Of a stretch of DNA of 64,000 nucleotides, positions 27,241 to 37,024 are shown piece by piece. Positions within the stretch are counted from its first letter, which is position 1; every line of letters starts with the position of its first letter. The notes beneath the pieces were generated by a model, which saw only the letters and a list, made by a program, of their open reading frames with translations, made no database searches and was not told where the DNA came from. Made by a program: the position numbers and the translations under genes. The stretch is from Mycolicibacterium mengxianglii (GTDB lineage: Bacteria; Actinomycetota; Actinomycetes; Mycobacteriales; Mycobacteriaceae). The DNA lies in the NCBI RefSeq assembly GCF_015710575.1, contig NZ_CP065373.1, positions 5,518,001 through 5,582,000 on the forward strand, given 5' to 3'.

Positions 27241-27681
27241 TCACCAGGTCCAGACGGTGGGGTCGCTGGGTGGGTAGTTCATGCAGACGTCGGTGCCGTG
27301 GGCGGTGACGCCTTTGTTGTTGAAGAACAGTTTCGCCCAGTTGGGCCAGTTCCAGGCCAGGGTCTCGTAGAAGGCGTTGGTGGCCGTCTCTTCGGAGTAG
27401 GCACGCCGGCCGGTGTAGTCCATGGACCAGAACCAGTAGATCCGGTCGCGGGCCCACTTCTGCACGTCGGGGGTCTTGTTCTTGTAGTCGGTCATGTAGC
27501 GCTCGTAGTACACCGGGTCGGTGTCACGGACGGCGGCCATGTACTGGTCGACAGTGCAGGTGGTTTTCAGGATCCGGCTGGGGATGGGGTACTCGTCGGT
27601 GGCATCGGCGCCCGCAGGGGCAGCGAGGGTGACCGCGGCCAGCGGAGCCAGGACCGCGGCGAGAAAACGCTTGCGGGACAT
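27241..27681 (-). CDS. secreted DUF5078-like protein
   Basis: A 146-residue protein with a Sec signal peptide (residues 1-26, FLAAVLAPLAAVTLAAPAGA, cleavage near GADA). The mature part has two cysteines (TTCTVDQY and DVCMNY) that could form a disulfide and aromatic-rich segments (WARDRIYWFWSMDYTGRRAY), matching the mycobacterial DUF5078 type. Its ATG overlaps the DUF732 stop (TGATG), so it is the last gene of the mmpS-mmpL operon. Function unknown; envelope location inferred. Confidence 0.75.
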   Translation of the reverse strand: MSRKRFLAAVLAPLAAVTLAAPAGADATDEYPIPSRILKTTCTVDQYMAAVRDTDPVYYERYMTDYKNKTPDVQKWARDRIYWFWSMDYTGRRAYSEETATNAFYETLAWNWPNWAKLFFNNKGVTAHGTDVCMNYPPSDPTVWTW

Positions 27682-28034
27682 CAGTTTCCCCTTCCCTGAT
27701 CGGCAGCGCGTTGCAGGACCGGCATCTGCTCGGGGCAGTACACCGGGATGGCTGCGCCGACGAACTGCCAGGCCTGGTCGGTGGTGGACCCCCTCTGCAG
27801 CTGGCCGCTGACGAATTCCGCGGAAGCGAAGGCGTCGGGGTCGTGACCGTTGCGCAGCCGCTTGCAGGTCAGCTTGCCGATCCAGGCGTTGAAGTCCTTC
27901 TGCCCGTAGATGCCGTAGGTGTGCAACTGATCGGCGAACGCCTCATCGGGGTCGGCGTGAGCCGCCGGAGCCAGCGACAGCGCCAGCACCGCAGTCACGA
28001 ACAGCGTTGACAGCCAACGAAATCGAGCGCTCAT
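27681..28034 (-). CDS. secreted DUF732 protein
   Basis: A 117-residue protein with a signal peptide (about residues 1-27, ending PAAHA). The mature part has the DUF732 pattern: FADQLHTYGIY, two Cys (LTCKRL and VYCPEQ) and a C-terminal AxxxYCP motif. DUF732 proteins are common small exported mycobacterial proteins of unknown role. It begins one base after the mmpL stop and overlaps the next gene by one base. Confidence 0.82.
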   Translation of the reverse strand: MSARFRWLSTLFVTAVLALSLAPAAHADPDEAFADQLHTYGIYGQKDFNAWIGKLTCKRLRNGHDPDAFASAEFVSGQLQRGSTTDQAWQFVGAAIPVYCPEQMPVLQRAADQGRGN

Positions 28035-28035
28035 G

Positions 28036-30939
28036 TCAGGATCCCAACGTCTCTTGCGGATACCGCTGAATACGGCTTGCCGGCCAGGCTTGCGGCCGGG
28101 GATGGCGCCGCATCCTTTGCGGCCACCAGAACCAGCGGCCGAGCAGCATGGCGATGGCCGGTGTCATGAATGACCGGATCACCAGGGTGTCGAACAACAG
28201 GCCCAACCCGATGGTGGTGCCCACCTGGCCCATGATGGTCAGGTCGCTGACGGCCATGGTCATCATGGTGAACGCGAACACCATGCCGGCGGCGGTCACC
28301 ACCGATCCACTGCCGCCCATGGTGCGGATCATGCCGGTGGCCAACCCGGCATGGACCTCTTCTTTGAGTCTGGCCACCACGAGGAGGTTGTAGTCGGCAC
28401 CGACCGCCAGCAGGATGATCACCGCCATCGGTAACACCATCCAGTGCAATTCGATGCCAAGCAGGTGCTGCCACAACAGAACTGACACACCGAACGACGC
28501 GCCCAGCGACAGGACCACGGTGCCCACGATCACTGCTGCGGCCACCACCGCCCGCGTGAGGATCAGCATGATGATGAAAATCAGGCAGATTGCCGCAATT
28601 CCGGCGATCAGCAGGTCGTACTGGGTGCCGTCGGCCATGTCTTTGAAGGTGGCCGCGGTACCACCGAGGAAGATCGTCGACCCCTCGAGTGGAGTGCCCT
28701 TGATGGCTTCCTTGGCCGCGGTCTTGATCTTGTCGATCTTGGCGATACCTTCGGCGGTCATCGGGTCACCCTCATGGGCGATGATGAACCGCACGGCGTT
28801 CCCGTTGGGTGAGATGAACTGCTCCAGGCCCTTTTTGAAGTCCGGGTTCTCCATGGCTTCCTGCGGCAGGTAGAACGAGTCGTCGTTCTTGGCGGCGTTG
28901 AACGCGTCACCCATCTCGGTGCCGTTCTCCTGCATGATGCGCTGCTGTTCCTGCATACCGGCCTGGGTCTGCTGCTGCGTGAGCATCATGGTCTTCATCG
29001 ACTTCATCGTCTCGATCATCGACGGCATCAACGCCACCATCTGGGGCATGAGCGTGTCCAGACGTTCCATCTGGGGCATCAACCGCTCGATGTCGTCGGT
29101 CATGATCTGGATACCGTCGATGGTGTCGAAGATCGAGCGCAACGCCCAGCAGATCGGGATGTCGTAGCAGTGCGGTTCCCAATAAAAGTAGTTGCGCATC
29201 GGCCGGAAGAAGTCATCGAATTCCGCGATGTTGTCGCGCAACTCCCCGATGTCGACGACCATGCCCTTCATCTGGGTGACCATCTGGTGCGTGGTGTCGG
29301 CCATCTCGGTGGTGATGGCCGACATCTTCTCCATGTTGTTGATGGTGGTCTGCATGTCCTCGGCCTGCTTGAGCATGTCGTCCATGCGGTCGGCGTTGTA
29401 CTTCTGGTTCAGCGTCGACAACACCCCCTGCTGGCTCATCTGGAACGGGATCGACGTGTTCTCGATCGGGGTGCCTTCGGGACGCGTGATCGTCTGTACA
29501 CGTCCGATTCCCTCAACCTGGAACACCGCTTTGGCGATCTTCTCGATCACCAGGAAGTCGGCCGGGTTCCGCAGATCGCGTTCGGTTTCGATCATCAGCA
29601 TCTCGGGGTTCAGGCGCGCGGTCGAGAAGTGCCGTTCGGCCGCGGCGTAACCGAGATTGGAGCCGATGTCCTCGGGTAGGTACTTGCGGTCGTTGTAGCT
29701 GGTTTGGTAGCCCGGCAGGGCGAGAAGTCCGACCAGCGACGCCGCGACGGCGGCGATCAGGATAGGACCGGGCCACCGGACCACTGCGGCGCCGATCTTG
29801 CGCCAACCCCGCACGCGCATCGAACGTTTGGGCTCCAGCAGGCCGAACCGGCTGGCCACTGTGACCACCGCCGGCCCGAACGTCATGGCGGTGACGATCA
29901 GCACCAGCATGCCCACCGCCAGCGGAACACCGAGGGTCTGGAAGTACGGCAGTCGGGTGAAGCTCAGGCAGAACGTCGCACCGGCGATCGTCAGACCCGA
30001 ACCCACGATCACGTGGGCCGTGCCGCCGAACATCGTGTAGTAGGACGACTCTGCGTCTTCCCCGGTGCCGCGGCCCTCCTGATAGCGGCCGATGAGGAAG
30101 ATCGCGTAGTCGACCGCGATGGCTATCGCCAGGGTGTTGAGCAGACCCGTCGCGAACGTCGACAGGCCGATCACGTCGTAGAAGCCGAGGGCAGCGACGG
30201 TTCCTCGCACCATCAGCAGGCTGACCACCACCATCACCAAGATCAGCACTGTGGTGATCACGGAGCGGAAGATCAGCAACAACATGATGATGATGACGGC
30301 GAACGTCAACATCTCCACGGTGCGCAGGCTGGTGTGGCTGGCTTCCATCTGCTCAGCCGACAGCGCCGCGGCCCCGGTGATATGTGCGGTGACGCCGTCC
30401 GGCGCCGGGGTGGTGGCCAGGATGTCACGCACGGCGGCCACCGACTCGTTGGCCAACGCCTCACCCTGGTTGCCCGCCAGGTTCACCTGAACCTGGACGG
30501 CCTTGCCGTCCCCACTCTGGACGCCCGCCGCGGTGAGCGGGTCACTCCACAGATCTTGGACGTGTTCGACGTGGGTGGTGTCCGCCCGCAGCTTCTCGAT
30601 CAGCTCGGAGTAGTAGCGGCGGGAGTCGTCGCGGAGCTGCTCCTGGCCTTCCAGCACGATCATCACCGAGCTGTTGGACTTGAATTCGTCGAAGACCGTA
30701 CCGATGCGCTGCATCGCGATGACCGCAGGGGCGTCCTCGGGGCTCATCGACACCGACCGCTGCTCCCCCACCGCCTCCAGCTGCGGTACCGCGACGTTCA
30801 GCAGTCCGGCGAGGACAACCCAGGCCAGGATGAAGGGCACCGACAGCGTGCGAATCAGCCGCGCGGGGCCGGCGAAGTGGGTGTGCCGGGTCTCAGAGAC
30901 TTTGATCGGCCCGGTCGGCGCCTGACTGTGCGCGCTCAC
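28036..30939 (-). CDS. MmpL-family RND transporter
   Basis: A 967-residue inner-membrane RND transporter with two halves. Each has about six membrane segments and a large periplasmic loop. The first membrane helix follows a short cytoplasmic N-terminus ([23 protein letters not shown]), and the second periplasmic region (about residues 480-680) is rich in Met/Gln/Asp coiled coil, a hallmark of MmpL4/5-type proteins. MmpLs export lipids, siderophores or drugs with an MmpS partner. The gene overlaps mmpS by 4 bases. The cargo cannot be assigned; MmpL4/5-like siderophore or drug export is a reasonable guess. Confidence 0.92.
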   Translation of the reverse strand: MSAHSQAPTGPIKVSETRHTHFAGPARLIRTLSVPFILAWVVLAGLLNVAVPQLEAVGEQRSVSMSPEDAPAVIAMQRIGTVFDEFKSNSSVMIVLEGQEQLRDDSRRYYSELIEKLRADTTHVEHVQDLWSDPLTAAGVQSGDGKAVQVQVNLAGNQGEALANESVAAVRDILATTPAPDGVTAHITGAAALSAEQMEASHTSLRTVEMLTFAVIIIMLLLIFRSVITTVLILVMVVVSLLMVRGTVAALGFYDVIGLSTFATGLLNTLAIAIAVDYAIFLIGRYQEGRGTGEDAESSYYTMFGGTAHVIVGSGLTIAGATFCLSFTRLPYFQTLGVPLAVGMLVLIVTAMTFGPAVVTVASRFGLLEPKRSMRVRGWRKIGAAVVRWPGPILIAAVAASLVGLLALPGYQTSYNDRKYLPEDIGSNLGYAAAERHFSTARLNPEMLMIETERDLRNPADFLVIEKIAKAVFQVEGIGRVQTITRPEGTPIENTSIPFQMSQQGVLSTLNQKYNADRMDDMLKQAEDMQTTINNMEKMSAITTEMADTTHQMVTQMKGMVVDIGELRDNIAEFDDFFRPMRNYFYWEPHCYDIPICWALRSIFDTIDGIQIMTDDIERLMPQMERLDTLMPQMVALMPSMIETMKSMKTMMLTQQQTQAGMQEQQRIMQENGTEMGDAFNAAKNDDSFYLPQEAMENPDFKKGLEQFISPNGNAVRFIIAHEGDPMTAEGIAKIDKIKTAAKEAIKGTPLEGSTIFLGGTAATFKDMADGTQYDLLIAGIAAICLIFIIMLILTRAVVAAAVIVGTVVLSLGASFGVSVLLWQHLLGIELHWMVLPMAVIILLAVGADYNLLVVARLKEEVHAGLATGMIRTMGGSGSVVTAAGMVFAFTMMTMAVSDLTIMGQVGTTIGLGLLFDTLVIRSFMTPAIAMLLGRWFWWPQRMRRHPRPQAWPASRIQRYPQETLGS

Positions 30940-31361
30940 GCGGACTTCTCGATGCAGTAGGTCTGGGCGCTCACGCCGTCAACGGTCCTTTCCTCACGCA
31001 GTTCCCCGTCGACGAGAATCCTGCAGGTCAACACGCTGCCGGTGCCCTGTGCCACCACCTGGGCCAGCGCCGAGGGTTCCGTCGTCTCCAACCGGATGCT
31101 CCAGGGCAGTGATACTCCGTCCACCCGCTGCGGCTTGCCTTCGAGATCCAGGTAGTTGACGTCCACGGTTCCGCCGTCCCCGGACACCTCGTATTCGACG
31201 ACCTTCGGGTCGAATGGCTCCGGATCGTCGGCGAAATTGACCGGGGTGACAAGCGGTGGTTCCGAGGCGAAGAATCCGCGCACCCGGTGAACAGTGAATC
31301 CCGCTACCAGCACCACGACGACGATGAGCAGTGGCAGCCATGCCCGTCTGACCGCCCGCAT
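30936..31361 (-). CDS. MmpS-family accessory protein
   Basis: A 141-residue MmpS protein: one N-terminal membrane anchor ([19 protein letters not shown]) and a periplasmic beta-rich domain ([20 protein letters not shown] ... [10 protein letters not shown] ... TYCIEKSA) with two cysteines. MmpS partners stabilise and assist MmpL transporters. First gene of the operon, divergent from a TetR regulator. Confidence 0.92.
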   Translation of the reverse strand: MRAVRRAWLPLLIVVVVLVAGFTVHRVRGFFASEPPLVTPVNFADDPEPFDPKVVEYEVSGDGGTVDVNYLDLEGKPQRVDGVSLPWSIRLETTEPSALAQVVAQGTGSVLTCRILVDGELREERTVDGVSAQTYCIEKSA

Positions 31362-31422
31362 ACCCGAACTCCTCTTGGTGGTGGTGTCAGCAGCGCAGCA
31401 CTCCTCGACACAGAATCTTGAT

Positions 31423-31439
31423 GTTTAGCGCGGCTAAAC
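31423..31439. promoter_or_regulatory. 17-base perfect palindrome, candidate TetR operator
   Basis: GTTTAGC-GCG-GCTAAAC, a perfect inverted repeat with 7-base arms, in the 202-base region between mmpS and the TetR gene. Size and symmetry fit a TetR operator; binding is inferred. Confidence 0.6.
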
Positions 31440-31465
31440 GCTATCCGCACGGCTGTTGATAAACA

Positions 31466-31477
31466 AGCCGATCGGCT
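31466..31477. promoter_or_regulatory. 12-base palindrome, second operator candidate
   Basis: AGCCGATCGGCT, a perfect 12-base palindrome 26 bases from the first operator candidate and closer to the TetR gene. It could be a second half of a composite operator or chance in GC-rich DNA. Confidence 0.35.
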
Positions 31478-31563
31478 AAGTGGTCGTCGTCACACCGGTT
31501 GCGGGGTACAGTCGCGCAAATTTAGTTCTGCAGCGGCGCGTGACGGCAGCAGGGAGGGCTCGC

Positions 31564-32190
31564 ATGGCCAACACGTCGGCCAGACCATCGGCCACCAGAG
31601 GATTCGCCCGCGAACGCGTCCTCGATGCCGCGCTCGAATTGTTCGCCAAACACGGTGTGCACGGCACCTCGCTCCAGATGATCGCCGACCGGCTCGGCGT
31701 CGGTAAGGGTGCGGTCTACTACCAGTTCCAGTGCAAGGACGAGATCGCGCTCGCCGTGGTGCGCCCGGTCTTCGAAGACATCGAGCGCCTCACCCGCATC
31801 GCCGAACCGCTGCCCTCAGCCGAGGCGCAACGCGACGTCGGGATCAGCGGGCTGGTGGAACTCGCCATCCGGCATCGGCGTATCTCCTCGCTGTTCTACG
31901 GCGACCCGACCATCCACCAGCTGGTCGAGGAGCACGAAGAATTCGATGTCATCGTCAACCGGTTCTCCGAGCTGCTGCTGGGCCCGGAGCCCGATACGGC
32001 GAGCCGAGTGGCGATCTCCATGACGACTGCCGGAATTTATGCCTGCGCGACCGACCCGGCCCTTGCCGACATCGGGGATACCGAACTGCGGCACATCCTC
32101 CTGGAATGTTCCAAGCGGTGTGCGGCAACAGCGGTCAGCTCAGGCCGAAGCCGGGCTGAGTCCGGCAGCTACAGTCGGCCCACGGCGTAG
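31564..32190 (+). CDS. TetR-family repressor of the mmpS-mmpL operon
   Basis: A 208-residue regulator. The HTH lies in residues 11-58 (RERVLDAALELFAKHGVHGT, SLQMIADRLGVGKGAVYYQF), followed by an all-helical ligand domain. ATG 31564 is chosen because GGGAGGG lies about 8 bases upstream. Divergent position and the palindromes between the genes suggest repression of mmpS-mmpL; TetR-controlled MmpS/MmpL efflux pairs are known in other mycobacteria. Its last 22 bases overlap the convergent cutinase gene. Confidence 0.9.
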   Translation: MANTSARPSATRGFARERVLDAALELFAKHGVHGTSLQMIADRLGVGKGAVYYQFQCKDEIALAVVRPVFEDIERLTRIAEPLPSAEAQRDVGISGLVELAIRHRRISSLFYGDPTIHQLVEEHEEFDVIVNRFSELLLGPEPDTASRVAISMTTAGIYACATDPALADIGDTELRHILLECSKRCAATAVSSGRSRAESGSYSRPTA

Positions 32191-32867
32191 GCCGCACCCT
32201 GCCCGACCATGCCATTGACCGGGTACAGGGCGTGGGCCAGCGTCGGGCCGCCACCGAAGACACCTTCACAGATCGTGTCGCCCTGGGCGCACAGTTCGAG
32301 CGTCTTGTCCGCGTAAGCAGGCCCGATGGTGATCTGCGGGGCGCTGTACCGGGACAGGAACTCCCCCGACGGGGTGCCGAACAGCACCACGGCCGCCACC
32401 TTGTCGGCGACGTCGGCGGGCAGGGGCGCGGGCACCAGGTCGGCCGGCACGCCGGCCGGCGCCGTCGCGGATGTAACGAAGCCGGTGACCGCGGCGCCCT
32501 GCGAGTAGCCACCCAGGATGAGCCGGGTGTTAGGGCAGTTGGCCGCCATCGACTCGACGTGCGCCCCTTCATCACGGACGCCCTCGGCGACGGTGCGGGC
32601 GATCTCCATCCGGTCGGAGAAATTGCCGCTGGCGGGGTAGTTGACCGGATACACCCCGACCGACTTCGCGCCGGCCTGGGCGCGCACCGCGTCGACGAAG
32701 GCCTGCCCGACTCCGCCGACCCCCGGGGCTTCGCCGGTCCCGCGCGCGAACACCACCTCGACATCGGGACACTGCGGCTCGGCTGCGGCAACTGGTGCGC
32801 CCACACCCATGCTCGAAATGCCCACGGCTGCAACACCGATCGTGCGAGCCAACCGCCGATTCTTCAT
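32169..32867 (-). CDS. secreted cutinase-family esterase
   Basis: A 232-residue protein from ATG 32867 (AGGAG 8 bases upstream). Signal peptide about residues 1-29 ([10 protein letters not shown]). The mature enzyme shows [10 protein letters not shown], the nucleophile Ser122 in GGYSQGA, Asp197 in GDTIC and His212, with four cysteines forming the usual two disulfides (Cys33/111, Cys193/200). Mycobacterial cutinase-like proteins are exported esterases or phospholipases. Divergent from RNase Z. Confidence 0.9.
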   Translation of the reverse strand: MKNRRLARTIGVAAVGISSMGVGAPVAAAEPQCPDVEVVFARGTGEAPGVGGVGQAFVDAVRAQAGAKSVGVYPVNYPASGNFSDRMEIARTVAEGVRDEGAHVESMAANCPNTRLILGGYSQGAAVTGFVTSATAPAGVPADLVPAPLPADVADKVAAVVLFGTPSGEFLSRYSAPQITIGPAYADKTLELCAQGDTICEGVFGGGPTLAHALYPVNGMVGQGAAYAVGRL

Positions 32868-32961
32868 GCCGGAACTCCTCTGTGTCACACACCTGGACGC
32901 GGCAGCTGCCGCTCCGGCTCAGTACCCGGTTGTGCCACCGCCAAACGATAATGTCGTCCAG

Positions 32962-33900
32962 GTGGCCGCCCGTGAGCTGATCGTGCTCGGCACCGCCAGT
33001 CAGGTGCCCACCCGGCACCGCAACCACAACGGGTACCTGTTGCTCTGGGACGGCGAGGGGTTGCTGTTCGATCCGGGCGAAGGCACCCAACGACAGTTTC
33101 TGCTGGCCGGTGTGCCGATGAGCCGGGTGAACCGGCTGTGCCTGACCCACTTCCACGGCGACCACTGCCTCGGCGTCCCGGGCGTGGTGCAGCGACTGTC
33201 CCTGGACGGGGTAGCGCATCCGGTGCCGGCGCACTTTCCGGCTTCCGGGCAGGAGTTTTTCACCCGGTTACGCCACGCCAGCCTGTTCCACGACGTCGCC
33301 GACGTGCCCGAGGTCCCGGTCGTCACCGACGGCCCGGTGGCGTCGGGCCCCTTCGGGGTCCTCGAAGCCCGGGCACTCGACCACTCCGTTGATGCGGTCG
33401 GTTACCGGCTGGTGGAGCCCGACGGCCGCCGGTTCGTCCCGGAGTTGCTCACCCGGTACGGCATCGCGGGGCCGGCCGTCGGGCAACTGCAGCGGGACGG
33501 GGCGATCGACGTCGGCGGCCGGCACGTGCGGTTGTCGCAGGTCAGCGAACCACGACCGGGACAGCGGTTCGCTTTCGTCATGGACACCCGGTTGTGTGAC
33601 GCCGTATACGCGCTGGCCGATCAGGCTGATCTGCTGGTGATCGAGGCAACCTTCCTGCACGAGGACGCCGACCTGGCCCGGAGCTACGGGCATCTGACCG
33701 CGCGCCAGGCCGCACAGGTCGCGGCCGAGTCCGGCGTCCGGCGGCTGGTGCTGACCCATTTCTCCCAGCGCTACCGGGACAGCGCGCGTTTCCGCGATGA
33801 AGCGGCGGAGGTGTTCGACGGCGATATCGTGGTGGCTGAGGACTTGGCACGGATCCCGGTACCTGAACGCCGGTCGACTCAGCCTCCTCAGGCCAGGTGA
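32962..33900 (+). CDS. rnz: ribonuclease Z
   Basis: A 312-residue metallo-beta-lactamase-fold nuclease that matures tRNA 3' ends. The zinc motif is [11 protein letters not shown], with later metal ligands in [10 protein letters not shown] and [10 protein letters not shown]. Short form typical of bacterial RNase Z (about 300 residues). GTG 32962 places the N-terminus at [20 protein letters not shown], where the family begins; the frame is open far upstream through the divergent cutinase. Confidence 0.9.
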   Translation: MAARELIVLGTASQVPTRHRNHNGYLLLWDGEGLLFDPGEGTQRQFLLAGVPMSRVNRLCLTHFHGDHCLGVPGVVQRLSLDGVAHPVPAHFPASGQEFFTRLRHASLFHDVADVPEVPVVTDGPVASGPFGVLEARALDHSVDAVGYRLVEPDGRRFVPELLTRYGIAGPAVGQLQRDGAIDVGGRHVRLSQVSEPRPGQRFAFVMDTRLCDAVYALADQADLLVIEATFLHEDADLARSYGHLTARQAAQVAAESGVRRLVLTHFSQRYRDSARFRDEAAEVFDGDIVVAEDLARIPVPERRSTQPPQAR

Positions 33901-33906
33901 CAACCC

Positions 33907-33925
33907 CGGATTTGCGGCAGGGCCG
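33907..33925 (+). promoter_or_regulatory. rifamycin-associated-element-like sequence upstream of helD/helR
   Basis: The sequence CGGATTTGCGGCAGGGCCG matches 13 of 19 positions of the palindromic rifamycin-associated element as I recall it (GGGGCTTGCGGCAAGCCCC), including its whole core TTGCGGCA. It is nested in a larger inverted repeat (CCCCGG at 33904-33909, CCGGGG at 33923-33928) and ends 43 bases before the GTG. It could also be part of the rnz transcription end. Confidence 0.4.
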
Positions 33926-33968
33926 GGGTGGTGATGCAAACTCGCTGCTCTAGGTGTGGAGGAGCCAC

Positions 33969-36188
33969 GTGTCGGCATCAGGGTATGAAGCAGAACTGCA
34001 GTCCGAGCAGGAGTACGTGAACGGGCTCTACTCACGGCTGGACGCCGAGCGTGCGCGCGTCCAGGACCGGTACCGCGCGGCGCTGCGCGGGCCGGTGGAC
34101 AAAAGTGACGGCTCGACGTTCGTCGACCGTGATGTCGAGGTGCGGGCACTGGCAAAACAGCAACAGCGGCTCGACGTGGCAGATCACGGGCTGTGCTTCG
34201 GCCGGCTCGACTCCGAGACCGGTGAGCGCAGTTACATCGGCCGGATCGGTATTTCCGACGAGAACAGGGAGTCATTACTGCTGGACTGGCGCGCCCCGGC
34301 GGCGCGCGCGTTCTACGTCGCCACCGCCGCCAACCCTGAAGGCATGCGCCGCCGCCGGCAGTTCCATTCGCGCGGCCGGCAGCTTCTCGACTTCACCGAC
34401 GAGGTGCTGGGCCGGCCCGACGGCGATGATCCTGCCGGGGAGAACGCCGACAGTGACGCGGCGCTGCTCGCGGCCGTCAACGCACCGCGCGGCGACGGCA
34501 TGCGCGACATCGTGGCCACGATCCAGGCCGAGCAGGACCGGATCATCCGGTTGGACCACCCCGGTGTGGTGGTGATCGAAGGCGGACCCGGTACCGGAAA
34601 GACTGTCGTGGCGCTACACCGCGTCGCGTACCTGCTCTACACCCAGCGGGCCCGGTTCGAACGGCACGGCGTGTTGGTGGTCGGTCCCAACCAGGCGTTC
34701 CTGAACCACATCGACCGCGTGCTGCCGTCCCTGGGTGAGTCCGATGTGGTGTTCATCACCACCGGCGACGCGGTGCCCGGTTTGCGGGTCACCGCCGAGG
34801 ACGGACCGGATGCCGCGCGCTTCAAGGGCTCGCTGCAGATCTTGGATGTGCTGGCGGCCGCCGTCGCCGATCGTCAACAGGTCCCGGACGAACCGCTGCA
34901 CATCAGGCTGGCCGACGTCACCGTACGGATCGATACCGAGACCGCGCAGTGGGCCCGGGAAGAGGCCCGCGCCAGCGGGCTCCCGCACAACAAGGCGCGC
35001 GCCGTCTTCGCTGACGTCATCACCTGGGTGCTCACCGAGCGGGCGATCCCGCGGATCGGCAAGGGCTGGCTGACCCGCGAGGACAAACCAGCCTGGGAGC
35101 ACCTGCGCGCCGAGCTCCTCGATGAGCTCGACGACCACCAGGGCTTCGCCGCCGCGCTCGACCAGCTCTGGCCGATGCTGACACCGGAATCCCTGCTGGC
35201 CTCGCTGTACACCTCCCCGGAGCGCCTGCGGGCGGCCGGCGCCGACGAGTCGCTGTTGCGTACCCAGGGCGACGCGTGGACGGTCTCGGATGTACCGCTG
35301 CTCGACGAGCTGGTCGACCTCCTGGGCCGCGACGAGTCCGGTGACCGGGCCGCCGAGCAGGAACGCAAGGAGGAGGAAGCGTACGCCGCCGGTGTGTTGG
35401 ACCTGATGATCAACCGTGAAGACCTGATGGACGACGAAGACCATCTGTTGGCCCAGGACGTCATCGGCGCCGAGGAGTTGGCGGACCGCTTCGTCGAACG
35501 CGACAATCGTGACCTGGCAGAGCGTGCCGCCGCGGACCGGGACTGGACCTATCGGCACGTGGTGGTCGACGAGGCGCAGGAACTGTCCGAGATGGACTGG
35601 CGGGTGTTGATGCGGCGCTGCCCGAGCCGGTCTTTCACCGTCGTCGGCGACCTCGCTCAGCGCCGGTCCGCCGCCGGTGCGACGTCCTGGGCGGCGATGC
35701 TGGACAAGTATGTCCCGGGCCGTTGGATCTACCGGTCGCTGTCGGTGAACTACCGCACGCCGGCGGAGATCATGGCTGTTGCCGCGGCGGTTCTGGCCGA
35801 GTTCGCGCCGGGGGTCCAGCCCCCGGAATCGGTGCGTTCCTGCGGCGTCGCACCCTGGTCACGACAGGTCACCGACGACGAATTGCCTGCTGCGATCGCC
35901 GAGTTCGTCGACGACGAGGCCGGGCGTGTCGGTACCAGCGTGGTGATCGGACCGCCCGGTATGCCGGGGACGGTGGCGCCGTCGGAGACGAAGGGTCTGG
36001 AGTTCGACGCCGTGCTGGTGGTGGAGCCGCAAGCCATTCTGGCGGCGGGTCCCCGCGGCGCGGCCGAGCTCTACGTCGCGCTGACCCGCGCCACCCAACG
36101 GCTCGGGGTTCTGCACCGGGACCCGCTGCCGCAGGCATTGCGCGGACTTGCTACTTCCACGCGAACACCGGCTGCTCCAACTCGCTGA
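33969..36188 (+). CDS. HelD/HelR-type RNA polymerase-associated helicase-like ATPase
   Basis: A 739-residue SF1 helicase-like motor. An N-terminal coiled-coil arm (ELQSEQEYVNGLYSRLDAER) is followed by Walker A GGPGTGKT at about residues 205-212 and Walker B VVDEAQELSEMDW. A long acidic insert follows helicase domain 1A (EQERKEEEAYAAGVLDLMIN, then EDLMDDEDHLL), and the later motifs NYRTPAEIM and YVALTRATQ are intact. This layout is that of mycobacterial HelD/Streptomyces HelR, which enters the RNA polymerase channels, releases stalled polymerase and can displace rifamycins. Start is GTG 33969 with GGAGGAG just upstream. It converges with the NUDIX gene, overlapping by 38 bases. Confidence 0.88.
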   Translation: MSASGYEAELQSEQEYVNGLYSRLDAERARVQDRYRAALRGPVDKSDGSTFVDRDVEVRALAKQQQRLDVADHGLCFGRLDSETGERSYIGRIGISDENRESLLLDWRAPAARAFYVATAANPEGMRRRRQFHSRGRQLLDFTDEVLGRPDGDDPAGENADSDAALLAAVNAPRGDGMRDIVATIQAEQDRIIRLDHPGVVVIEGGPGTGKTVVALHRVAYLLYTQRARFERHGVLVVGPNQAFLNHIDRVLPSLGESDVVFITTGDAVPGLRVTAEDGPDAARFKGSLQILDVLAAAVADRQQVPDEPLHIRLADVTVRIDTETAQWAREEARASGLPHNKARAVFADVITWVLTERAIPRIGKGWLTREDKPAWEHLRAELLDELDDHQGFAAALDQLWPMLTPESLLASLYTSPERLRAAGADESLLRTQGDAWTVSDVPLLDELVDLLGRDESGDRAAEQERKEEEAYAAGVLDLMINREDLMDDEDHLLAQDVIGAEELADRFVERDNRDLAERAAADRDWTYRHVVVDEAQELSEMDWRVLMRRCPSRSFTVVGDLAQRRSAAGATSWAAMLDKYVPGRWIYRSLSVNYRTPAEIMAVAAAVLAEFAPGVQPPESVRSCGVAPWSRQVTDDELPAAIAEFVDDEAGRVGTSVVIGPPGMPGTVAPSETKGLEFDAVLVVEPQAILAAGPRGAAELYVALTRATQRLGVLHRDPLPQALRGLATSTRTPAAPTR

Positions 36189-36870
36189 CCGGATCGTGGC
36201 GTCCCTCCAGACCGAGCCACCGCACCTGCAGCAGCACCGCACCCGTCGGCGCGTGGATGAGGTCACCGCCCAGGGGGATCTGCACCACCGGGCGGGGGCT
36301 TTCCGGAATGTCGATGAACCGCGGTGAATCGTCGCGGATGAGCTGATGCAAGCCGACCCGATACACCGCCACCACCTCATCGGGCGCCGGCTGCGGGTCC
36401 AGCCGACCGCCGCCCCAGATCACCACCGGGGTGATCACATAGCCGGAGCGGGTCGGGTAGTCGTCGAGCAGTCCGAGCACGCTGGACTCGGGCAGCTCGA
36501 TACCGACCTCCTCGTGCAGTTCGCGCAGCGCGGCTTCGGTCACGGTTTCACCGGGATCGAGGCGTCCGCCCGGCAGGGCCCACTGCGCGGGATGCGCGCT
36601 CAGACGAGTGGCTCTGCGGCACAACAGAAATGCCGCACCGCCCGACACATCGACCATGCGGCCGTCGAGGCCGGGGTCCGGCATCGGCCGCCCCGCTATC
36701 CAGTCGTCGACCGGCGCGGGATCCACCCGGTCCTCACCGACCTCGGAGTCCACCAGCACGACTGCGACGGCCGCATGCCGTTTTGTCGGGTCGGTCACCG
36801 CCCGGCGTTGGTGTCCCGCGAGATGGGTCCGGAACCGTTCCCGCAAGGCGTCGTCATAGGCGATCGTCAC
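36151..36870 (-). CDS. NUDIX hydrolase
   Basis: A 239-residue protein with an intact NUDIX box (GGRLDPGETVTEAALRELHE, then EVGIEL), flanked by FLLCRRATRLSAHPAQWALP upstream as in CoA-pyrophosphatase-like family members. It hydrolyses a nucleoside diphosphate linked to another moiety; the substrate is unknown. GTG 36870 is preferred; the frame stays open upstream into the divergent helicase promoter without family similarity. Confidence 0.85.
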   Translation of the reverse strand: MTIAYDDALRERFRTHLAGHQRRAVTDPTKRHAAVAVVLVDSEVGEDRVDPAPVDDWIAGRPMPDPGLDGRMVDVSGGAAFLLCRRATRLSAHPAQWALPGGRLDPGETVTEAALRELHEEVGIELPESSVLGLLDDYPTRSGYVITPVVIWGGGRLDPQPAPDEVVAVYRVGLHQLIRDDSPRFIDIPESPRPVVQIPLGGDLIHAPTGAVLLQVRWLGLEGRHDPVSELEQPVFAWK

Positions 36871-37024
36871 CTCTCGACCATAGGCAGGCCCGGCTCGGCG
36901 GTTGCGCCGGCGTCGGGAACCGTCAGCGGCCGGGTGCGCGCTGGGTGATTTCCTGGAGCCCCCAGCCGCGCACCTGCCCCGATGCGGATGCCGTCGACGG
37001 TCATCAGGCACGCTGGACCTCACA

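Noticed and set aside
29704..30960. 418-codon plus-strand frame opposite mmpL
   Set aside because: His/Gln/Asp-rich antisense artefact; mmpL is complete and well supported on the minus strand.
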